Shown: in pieces, positions 1-5,446 of the stretch
Layout of the letters: each line of letters opens with the position of its first letter
How positions within the stretch are numbered: position 1 is the stretch's first letter
Assembly: GCA_002469915.1 (NCBI GenBank)
Contig: DKOG01000258.1
Coordinates: forward strand, 1 to 5,446
Length of the DNA: 5,446 bases
DNA from: Bacteroidetes bacterium UBA7368
GTDB lineage: Bacteria; Bacteroidota; Rhodothermia; Rhodothermales; UBA10348
Direction: 5' to 3'
Program-made: the position numbers and the translations under genes
The notes under the pieces: model-generated
The model's input: only the letters and a program-made list of their open reading frames with translations
Told to the model about the DNA's origin: nothing
Databases searched by the model: none

Positions 1-1
1 A

Positions 2-136
2 GAAGAAGATATGCGGCAAGCGTTCAACCTAGGAATTGGGCTTATTGCCGTCGTACCAGCGTCAGACGTAGCATCTGTGTTTTCTAGCTGCGCAAATGAC
101 CGTCCCATTCAGATTGGACGAGTGATTACTGGCTAA
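2..136 (+). CDS. purM: Phosphoribosylformylglycinamidine cyclo-ligase, C-terminal end (partial)
   Basis: Only the last 44 codons and the TAA stop are inside the window; the gene enters from the left. The visible peptide contains R-Q-A-F-N-L-G-I-G-L-I-A-V-V-P at residues 5-19 of the fragment. This matches the hallmark of the PurM C-terminal domain (R-T-F-N-x-G-x-G-M followed by a hydrophobic strand). The tail, ending in P-I-Q-I-G-R-V-I-T-G, matches the usual closing I-G-x-I strand. PurM is a cytosolic enzyme that uses ATP to close formylglycinamidine ribonucleotide into aminoimidazole ribonucleotide, the fifth step of de novo purine synthesis. The active-site regions lie outside the window, so the call rests on this C-terminal signature. 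PurL-type synthetases share the fold but not this short ending. Confidence 0.85.
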   Translation, partial: EEDMRQAFNLGIGLIAVVPASDVASVFSSCANDRPIQIGRVITG

Positions 137-195
137 AAATGTCCGATCGAATAGGCTTCTATTTCAGTGTGCTTATCTTGTTTAGCGGTTTTCGC

Positions 196-230
196 CGTTT
201 TAAAACGTCAGAAGTCAAAAAAGCGCTTTT
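196..230. repeat. Two 12-bp perfect palindromes before plsY
   Basis: The 97-nt spacer between the purM stop and the plsY start holds two perfect 12-bp palindromes: CGTTTTAAAACG at 196-207 and AAAAGCGCTTTT at 219-230. Their centres are 23 bp apart, about two helical turns, and the second ends 3 nt before the plsY ATG. The two sequences differ, so they are not copies of one operator. Each would make only a short 4-bp stem as RNA, which is weak for a terminator. A role as protein-binding sites or promoter-flanking DNA is possible but unsupported beyond the symmetry itself. Confidence 0.3.
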
Positions 231-233
231 CCA

Positions 234-917
234 ATGTTATCAGTGATCACCATTCTTGTCCTCAGTTACCTAGCTGGATCTATCCCTGCTAGCGTTTGGG
301 TCGGAAAAGCGATGCATAGGACTGATCTTAGGGATCACGGTAGCGGCAATGCAGGCGCTACTAACGCATTTAGAGTACTCGGCTGGAAAGCAGGCGTGGT
401 TTCTACTATTGTCGACCTGGGAAAAGGAATGCTAGCAGCCGGCCTCATTTCTCAGATTCGGATTGACCCACTTCCTAACGGATTTGGATTTTGGGAAGCA
501 GAGTCAGTAATCATGTTAATTGCAGGTGTCACTGCTGTATTTGGACATATGTATCCTGTTCTGGCCGGTTTCAGAGGAGGGAAAGGAGTCAATACAACAG
601 CGGGCGTTTTACTGGCTATCACTCCAATGACCATGCTCGTTACATTAGGTGTGTTCGTTTTGGTGCTTTTCGCATCTCGGTATGTTTCTCTCGCTTCGTT
701 AGCTGCCACTGCAACATACCCGACGGCCATTGCCTTCCGAAAATACGTAATGGACGTAGATGCACTTGATGCAAGTATTTTTGTCTTTAGCCTTTTGTTA
801 GCGGTGAGCATATTCCTCGCGCACCGAACAAATATTCAAAGGTTACTCAACGGAAGTGAAAGTCGAATCCTTAGTTTTAGAATGGCCCGTGGTATGAAGG
901 GCAGGGGAGAGGTCTAA
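234..917 (+). CDS. plsY: Acyl-phosphate:glycerol-3-phosphate acyltransferase PlsY
   Basis: This inner-membrane enzyme transfers a fatty acyl group from acyl-phosphate (made by PlsX) to position 1 of sn-glycerol-3-phosphate, giving lysophosphatidic acid, the first committed phospholipid precursor. All three PlsY family motifs are visible. Motif 1 is G-S-G-N-A-G-A-T-N at residues 36-44, with G-S-I-P at 15-18 and D-L-G-K-G at 61-65. Motif 2 is G-H-M-Y-P-x5-F-R-G-G-K-G at 104-118. Motif 3 is H-R-T-N-I-x-R-L-L-N-G-S-E at 197-209. Hydrophobic segments near residues 3-25, 52-72, 92-112, 125-147, 150-168 and 182-196 fit the polytopic fold. The length of 227 residues is slightly above the usual ~190-220, because of a loop around 74-90 and a basic tail. 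The ATG at 234 is the only ATG, GTG or TTG after the in-frame TAA at 201; there is no clear Shine-Dalgarno sequence. gpsA, which makes its substrate, follows 64 nt downstream. Confidence 0.96.
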   Translation: MLSVITILVLSYLAGSIPASVWVGKAMHRTDLRDHGSGNAGATNAFRVLGWKAGVVSTIVDLGKGMLAAGLISQIRIDPLPNGFGFWEAESVIMLIAGVTAVFGHMYPVLAGFRGGKGVNTTAGVLLAITPMTMLVTLGVFVLVLFASRYVSLASLAATATYPTAIAFRKYVMDVDALDASIFVFSLLLAVSIFLAHRTNIQRLLNGSESRILSFRMARGMKGRGEV

Positions 918-981
918 TTCGCTTCGTTAGCCTTGATGACTTTGTATTCTTTCATTTAGTTCAGGTAGGTGTGACTCAGTC

Positions 982-2013
982 GTGGAATCTGAAAACGTCG
1001 CTGTAATTGGAGCTGGTAGCTGGGGCACGGCACTGGCTATAAGTCTAGCAAAAGGGGGGCATCACGTCTCTTTATGGGCAAGAAGGGAAGATGCTGCACG
1101 GTTAATGTCGGAAGAGCGACACAACCCGACGTATCTTCCAGATGCCATTATCCCGGACTCTGTTCACGTTACTCATGACTTGGCAGAAGCCATTCATGGC
1201 GCAACAATCTGGCTCATTGCAACGCCTTCTCAGACTGTAAGACAGGTAGCCAAGGATTTAGACAGCTATCTTACTCCAGATGTAGTTGTTGTCTCAGTGG
1301 CCAAGGGTATCGAGAATGGCACGTTGCTTACTACATCCTGTGTCTTGCATGATGCGTTTTCTGACTTACCGCGGGATCGAATCGCTGTTCTTTACGGCCC
1401 AAGCCACGCAGAAGAGGTAGCTTCTGAGTGTCCCACAACGGTTGTAGCTGCATCTACTAGCCGTGAGACTGCCAAGCGTGTGCAGCGTACGTTTATGACC
1501 TGTCATTTGAGGGTATACGTAAATCATGATATGCGGGGAGTAGAGATAGCAGGATCCGTTAAAAATGTCCTGGCTATTGCCGCCGGTATTAGTGATGGAG
1601 TCGGTTTTGGGGATAATGCAAAGGCTGCTATTCTGACCAGAGGACTAGCTGAGATAAAGCGCCTGGGCGTCGCGATGGGAGCAGACCCAAGCACGTTTGC
1701 AGGACTGGCTGGTATTGGAGACATGGTAGTCACGTGCATGAGTACGCTGAGCAGAAATAGAAATCTTGGTTATGAGCTTGGTAAGGGTAAATCACTTGAG
1801 CGGGTACAATCCGAAATGACCATGGTAGCTGAAGGAGTACGAACCACGGCATCTGTCGTTGAGTTAGCGAAGAAGTATGAAGTTGAAATGCCCATAACCG
1901 AGGCGGTATATCGCATTTTGTTCGAAAATGAGCCTCCAAGAGAGGCTGTTTCAACCTTAATGATGCGCACCGCTAAACAAGAAGCTTGGACTCCGATTGA
2001 TACGGATGATTAA
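982..2013 (+). CDS. gpsA: NAD(P)-dependent glycerol-3-phosphate dehydrogenase
   Basis: This cytosolic enzyme reduces dihydroxyacetone phosphate to sn-glycerol-3-phosphate with NAD(P)H, supplying the backbone acylated by PlsY. The Rossmann dinucleotide motif G-A-G-S-W-G-T-A-L-A is at residues 10-19. It is followed by the N-P-T-Y-L segment (48-52), V-S-V-A-K-G-I-E (104-111) and G-P-S-H-A-E-E-V (139-146). The C-terminal substrate domain has G-S-V-K-N-V-L-A-I-A-A-G (191-202) with the expected catalytic lysine at 194. It also has G-D-N-A-K-A-A-I-L-T-R-G (210-221) and G-L-A-G-I-G-D-M-V-V-T-C (241-252), then S-R-N-R (257-260). The length of 343 residues is normal for the family. The GTG at 982 is chosen because it puts the Rossmann motif at residue 10 and no ATG lies between it and the in-frame TGA at 937. 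An AGGTAGGTG stretch at 963-971 is purine-rich but rather far upstream for a ribosome binding site. Confidence 0.97.
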   Translation: MESENVAVIGAGSWGTALAISLAKGGHHVSLWARREDAARLMSEERHNPTYLPDAIIPDSVHVTHDLAEAIHGATIWLIATPSQTVRQVAKDLDSYLTPDVVVVSVAKGIENGTLLTTSCVLHDAFSDLPRDRIAVLYGPSHAEEVASECPTTVVAASTSRETAKRVQRTFMTCHLRVYVNHDMRGVEIAGSVKNVLAIAAGISDGVGFGDNAKAAILTRGLAEIKRLGVAMGADPSTFAGLAGIGDMVVTCMSTLSRNRNLGYELGKGKSLERVQSEMTMVAEGVRTTASVVELAKKYEVEMPITEAVYRILFENEPPREAVSTLMMRTAKQEAWTPIDTDD

Positions 2014-2020
2014 GTGATCT

Positions 2021-2665
2021 ATGACACTAGAAGAAGCCAGACGAATAGTAGCTAAAGGAGAAGGGCTGTACACTGAGTTTAAGACCAGAGTACCGTCTCC
2101 AGATCGCTTAGCCCGTGAGGTCATCGCATTTGCTAACACAAATGGTGGCCGCGTATTCATCGGAGTGGATGATGAAGGCGGTATCATAGGCGTAAAAGAT
2201 TCTTTCGAAGAGGAGTTTGCTATTCAAGAAGCGGTGGGGTTGTATTGTCGTCCCGCAATTAAGTGGAGATCGGAACGCATTCCGGTCACCAATAAGCGTG
2301 ATGTCATTTTAGTTACCGTTCCAAAGAGTAAACGCAAGCCTCATTTTATCGTCCAAAACGATGAGGACGGAAGTGGCCCCGCCTTGGTGCGTATTGAGGA
2401 TTCCTCAGTCGAAGCGTCTCCTGAATCCGTTGCCCTTATGCAAACGGAGTATGATCCGGACGGTGTTCACTTCGAGTTTGGTGAAAAGGAGCTCCTTCTA
2501 ATGCGGTATTTAGAACAATATGGAAAAATATCTGTGCAGGGCTTCGCTCAGATTGCCGACATGGAGCGTGATGAAGCGGGAAAACTCTTGGTGACGCTTA
2601 CCAGAGCGCGTGTTTTGGTCCAGAATAGAGAAGTTCGAGGCGATTATTTTACAATCGCTTATTAG
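2021..2665 (+). CDS. AlbA_2 (Schlafen-type) domain protein with C-terminal helical region
   Basis: The N-terminal ~140 residues resemble the Schlafen AlbA_2 domain (older name AAA_4, often annotated as putative DNA-binding or ATP-binding). E-G-L-Y-T-E-F-K at residues 14-21 is the E-x3-E-F-K start. A-F-A-N-T-N-G-G at 36-43 runs into the glycine-rich V-F-I-G-V-D-D-E-G-G-I-I-G-V at 45-58. R-I-E-D-S-S-V-E-A-S at 124-133 resembles the R-x-G-S/D-x-x-x-A-S ending of the domain. Residues 153-214 look like a small winged helix, with helices around 155-167 and 171-182 and a basic T-R-A-R-V-L-V-Q-N-R-E-V-R-G-D-Y-F wing. That last assignment is inference. It starts 7 nt after the gpsA stop, so translation may be coupled. 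No partner, substrate or pathway can be read from the sequence; a regulatory or nucleic-acid-binding role is plausible. No signal peptide or membrane segment is seen. Confidence 0.8.
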   Translation: MTLEEARRIVAKGEGLYTEFKTRVPSPDRLAREVIAFANTNGGRVFIGVDDEGGIIGVKDSFEEEFAIQEAVGLYCRPAIKWRSERIPVTNKRDVILVTVPKSKRKPHFIVQNDEDGSGPALVRIEDSSVEASPESVALMQTEYDPDGVHFEFGEKELLLMRYLEQYGKISVQGFAQIADMERDEAGKLLVTLTRARVLVQNREVRGDYFTIAY

Positions 2666-2676
2666 ATCCGGCCTGA

Positions 2677-2775
2677 ATCCTGAAACCGAACAGGTTTCGT
2701 GCAGATACTTTTTCAGGATAAATAGATTTTCGCTTCCATTCATTTTCAGGTTTCGTACATTGAGGTACGCACCTC
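2677..2775 (+). promoter_or_regulatory. Candidate structured leader upstream of topoisomerase subunit A
   Basis: The 134-nt spacer before the topoisomerase gene holds several overlapping symmetries. A 9-bp inverted repeat has arms ATCCTGAAA at 2677-2685 and TTTCAGGAT at 2711-2719. A competing hairpin uses GAAACC at 2682-2687 and GGTTTC at 2693-2698 with a 5-nt loop. The 10-mer CAGGTTTCGT occurs at 2691-2700 and again at 2747-2756. TTTCAGG at 2744-2750 could also pair with CCTGAAA at 2679-2685. Nearer the start codon, CGTAC/GTACG (2754-2758 and 2765-2769) and GAGGT/ACCTC (2762-2766 and 2771-2775) share bases and so exclude each other. The layout would suit an attenuator-like leader or an operator region, but no promoter or canonical terminator with a T tract directly after the stem can be assigned. 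Confidence 0.3.
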
Positions 2776-2799
2776 TAAGACCGTTATTGATCGAAGTTT

Positions 2800-5130
2800 A
2801 TGCCAATCGTAGATGTCATTCCCTTGCACGAAACAACGCGTTCTCGCTACCTGAACTACGCGTTATCCGTTATTACCAGCCGTGCGCTGCCCGACATTAG
2901 AGACGGATTGAAGCCTGTACAGCGTCGTATTTTGTACGCGATGCACAATAATTTGCACCTGTACCCTGATGCTCGGTTCAAGAAAAGCGCAGCCGTTGTA
3001 GGCGAGGTCATGGGTAAGTATCACCCTCATGGTGACACAGCCATCTATGATGCCATGGTTCGAATGGCACAAACCTTCTCTCTCAGAGCACCGTTGGTAG
3101 ATGGACAAGGAAACTTTGGTTCGCTTGACGGGGACTCGCCGGCCGCCATGCGCTATACCGAAGCCCGTTTGCGTCCTTTGGCCATGGAATTGTTGGCTGA
3201 GATTAGAAAAGAAACCGTGCCTTTTCGGCCTAATTTTGATGGTACACTGTTCGAACCTGTAGTGGTACCGGCTCGCGTTCCAAACTTGCTTTTAAATGGT
3301 GCATCGGGAATTGCCGTCGGAATGGCGACAAATATTCCGCCTCACAATATTACCGAGCTGATCGATGCATCGATCTATATGATCAGTTCACCGAATGCAC
3401 GTAATCAGACACTCGTTGAGAACTTTATCCAGGGGCCTGACTTCCCAACTGGAGGACGCATCCTAAACACTCAGGAATCGATTATTGAAGTCTATTCCAA
3501 GGGAGAAGGGGCCATTGAGGTACGCGGTGAATTTGCCAACGAGGGTAAAAACACGGTTGTTGTAACCAGTATTCCCTACGGCGTAACGAAAAGTACGCTC
3601 ATTGAGCAAATTGCAGATCACATCATTAAGGGTAAGATTCCGCAACTGGTAGACGTACGCGACGAATCCACAGATGAAGTCCGCATCGTACTTGAGGCTA
3701 AACGCGGAGCCAGCACTGATCTGGTGATGGCGTATTTGATGAAGCATACTGCACTTCAAACTCGCTTTCATGTCAATCTCACCTGCTTGCTTCCGACTGA
3801 CAATCCAGAAGTAGGAAGTCCATCACGGGTGGATTTGGCTACCGTACTGCGACATTTTCTGGACTTTCGCATGCTGGTCGTTGTGCGCCGTTTGGAGTTT
3901 GAGCTCAAGCAGCTTGAAAAACGGATTCACATTCTCAAGGGTTTTGAGAATATATTTGACGACCTAGACGAGGCTATTCGATTAATTCGGGCCTCAGAAA
4001 ACAAGTCTGATGCCGCATCTCGATTAATGCACCGTTTTGGCATTGACGATATTCAAGCTGAAGCCATTCTCGAAATCAAACTCTACAAGTTATCTCGCAT
4101 GGAAATTGATTCCATACGAGAAGAACTTGAGCAGAAGGAAGCCATGGCCTCCGAACTTCGGAAACTGCTGGGAGATGATCAGGCTCGTTGGAAGCTCATC
4201 AGAACTGAATTGAAAGAGATTCGAGCAAAGTATGCCGAAGACCGAAGGACCACTGTGTCAGGTCCCGATGAGTCTATTGAGTTCTCAGCAGAGGATTTCA
4301 TCGTAAACGAAGATGTCTACATTATCGTAACAAACGATGGATGGGTAAAAAGACAACGCTCATACGGAGATGCTGCGAGCATTCGAGTCCGAGATGGAGA
4401 TGCGGTCGGATGGATTTTACCAGGCTCGACACGCCAAACGGTCATCTTTTTCAGCAATTTTGGAAAAGCCTATACCTGTCGGGGTGAAGCGCTGCTAAGC
4501 ACCACGGGGCACGGTAATCCGATCCAGAAGATGTTTGACTTCTCTGACCGAGAACGCATTGTCGGTGTGATTAGCATGGATAAGCGAGCACTTCCCAAAC
4601 CTGTAGTACAGGGAGAAGCAGAGCCGCAGCTTTTCGGTGCAGATGGCAAAGAAATCATTGAAGGCCCTTTTGCAGTTGGCGTTACATCGGATGGCCAGTC
4701 CTTGCGTATGGAGTTGGGCAACTATAGTGATCCATCTACTGTCAGTGGGCGTATGTTCATGAAAACAGCGAGTGGGCAGTCGGTTCTTCGCGTAGAGCCT
4801 GCATCGGGTGGCGAGAATCTGTGTTTGGCGACGAAGGAGGGAAGCTGCCTCATTTTCCCGGTGGGTCAAATACCCATTATGAAAAACGCCGCCAAGGGCG
4901 TAATTGCTATACGCTTGAATGCTGGCGATAAGGTTCTCGGGTTTGCTCTCTCAGCTGCTGCCCGCCAGGGTCTTGAAGTTGAGACGACTAGAGGCCGGTC
5001 CGAAACTATTCGTCCTACAAAATTCCCCGTCGCCAATAGAGGCAACAAAGGACGACTTATTATTCAGCGTGGCTCAATAAAGAGTGTTATTTACCCTCCA
5101 GTTGAGATCAGTAATGGATCCTCTTCCTGA
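2800..5130 (+). CDS. parC: Type IIA DNA topoisomerase subunit A, probably topoisomerase IV (ParC)
   Basis: This is the DNA cleavage-and-rejoining subunit that forms an A2B2 enzyme with the ATPase subunit encoded next door. The winged-helix domain (about 25-150) has [15 protein letters not shown] at 29-43 and [10 protein letters not shown] at 75-84. The active-site tyrosine is Y119 in A-A-M-R-Y-T-E. The tower follows, with [18 protein letters not shown] at 166-183. A coiled-coil arm spans about 362-480, and a six-bladed-type C-terminal DNA-wrapping domain spans about 500-765. The GyrA box (Q-R-R-G-G-K-G) is absent; the corresponding first-blade region (about 511-535) reads [14 protein letters not shown]. 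At 776 residues it is near E. coli ParC (752) and shorter than GyrA (875). Both facts favour decatenation over supercoiling, though GyrA naming in databases is possible. Position 80 is threonine and 84 aspartate in the quinolone-contact region. The ATG at 2800 is the only start after the in-frame TGA at 2788. Confidence 0.93.
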   Translation: MPIVDVIPLHETTRSRYLNYALSVITSRALPDIRDGLKPVQRRILYAMHNNLHLYPDARFKKSAAVVGEVMGKYHPHGDTAIYDAMVRMAQTFSLRAPLVDGQGNFGSLDGDSPAAMRYTEARLRPLAMELLAEIRKETVPFRPNFDGTLFEPVVVPARVPNLLLNGASGIAVGMATNIPPHNITELIDASIYMISSPNARNQTLVENFIQGPDFPTGGRILNTQESIIEVYSKGEGAIEVRGEFANEGKNTVVVTSIPYGVTKSTLIEQIADHIIKGKIPQLVDVRDESTDEVRIVLEAKRGASTDLVMAYLMKHTALQTRFHVNLTCLLPTDNPEVGSPSRVDLATVLRHFLDFRMLVVVRRLEFELKQLEKRIHILKGFENIFDDLDEAIRLIRASENKSDAASRLMHRFGIDDIQAEAILEIKLYKLSRMEIDSIREELEQKEAMASELRKLLGDDQARWKLIRTELKEIRAKYAEDRRTTVSGPDESIEFSAEDFIVNEDVYIIVTNDGWVKRQRSYGDAASIRVRDGDAVGWILPGSTRQTVIFFSNFGKAYTCRGEALLSTTGHGNPIQKMFDFSDRERIVGVISMDKRALPKPVVQGEAEPQLFGADGKEIIEGPFAVGVTSDGQSLRMELGNYSDPSTVSGRMFMKTASGQSVLRVEPASGGENLCLATKEGSCLIFPVGQIPIMKNAAKGVIAIRLNAGDKVLGFALSAAARQGLEVETTRGRSETIRPTKFPVANRGNKGRLIIQRGSIKSVIYPPVEISNGSSS

Positions 5131-5133
5131 TAG

Positions 5134-5446
<313 letters not shown>

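Noticed and set aside
139..246. A 35-codon open frame (ATG at 139, TGA at 244-246) starting 2 nt after the purM stop and overlapping the plsY start by 13 nt.
   Set aside because: It is short, has no recognisable motif or ribosome binding site, and fills a spacer where such a frame is expected by chance. It would be worth revisiting only if conserved in relatives.
691..931. An exact 13-bp direct repeat, TCGCTTCGTTAGC, inside plsY (691-703) and just after its stop (919-931).
   Set aside because: One exact 13-mer pair is not surprising in a window of this size, and one copy is ordinary coding sequence; no flanking structure suggests an attachment site or mobile element.
2682..2713. The GAAACC/GGTTTC hairpin followed by a T5 run, considered as an intrinsic terminator for the upstream genes.
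   Set aside because: The stem has only six pairs and the T run begins 11 nt after it, so it does not fit a rho-independent terminator; it is described only as part of the candidate leader.
2610..2900. A 96-codon + strand frame spanning the end of the AlbA_2 gene, the spacer and the start of subunit A.
   Set aside because: It overlaps two well-supported genes in another frame and its translation shows no family resemblance; it exists because the spacer happens to lack stops in that frame.
452..5048. Several antisense open frames of 60-124 codons inside plsY, gpsA, subunit A and the AlbA_2 gene.
   Set aside because: All lie opposite strongly supported genes, have low-complexity or unrecognisable translations, and look like coding-strand shadows.

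Overview
This window is an ordinary housekeeping stretch of a bacterial chromosome. Every supportable gene is on the + strand and closely spaced: the last 44 codons of purM (purine synthesis), plsY and gpsA (both enzymes acting on sn-glycerol-3-phosphate for phospholipid synthesis), a 214-residue protein with a Schlafen-type AlbA_2 domain, a complete type IIA topoisomerase subunit A of the ParC/GyrA family, and the first 92 codons of a partner subunit B (ParE/GyrB family).

Organism: it is a bacterium using the standard code (TAA, TAG and TGA all act as stops), with moderate GC content. The gene starts are not preceded by convincing, well-placed Shine-Dalgarno sequences, and two of the five visible starts are GTG. 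Weak SD signals, the style of the AlbA_2 protein and the short GyrA-box-less subunit A fit the Bacteroidota/Rhodothermota/Balneolota neighbourhood best. That placement is an inference from general impression, not an alignment.

Layout: 2-136 purM end; 137-233 spacer with two 12-bp perfect palindromes just before plsY; 234-917 plsY; 64-nt spacer; 982-2013 gpsA; 7-nt spacer; 2021-2665 AlbA_2 protein; 134-nt spacer rich in overlapping inverted repeats; 2800-5130 topoisomerase subunit A; 39-nt spacer; 5170 to the window end, topoisomerase subunit B. No stretch of 300 bases or more lacks a gene, and I saw no RNA gene, mobile element or CRISPR array.

How the genes work together: GpsA reduces dihydroxyacetone phosphate to glycerol-3-phosphate and PlsY acylates it at the membrane, so the pair forms the entry to phospholipid synthesis. 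The two topoisomerase genes encode the cleavage/rejoining and ATPase subunits of one heterotetramer, probably topoisomerase IV. The AlbA_2 gene follows gpsA almost without a gap and may be co-transcribed with it; the longer structured spacer before the topoisomerase genes suggests a separate or additionally controlled unit. I found no convincing evidence of a novel system. The points most worth a second look are the missing GyrA box, the A-before-B gene order, and the competing inverted repeats upstream of subunit A.
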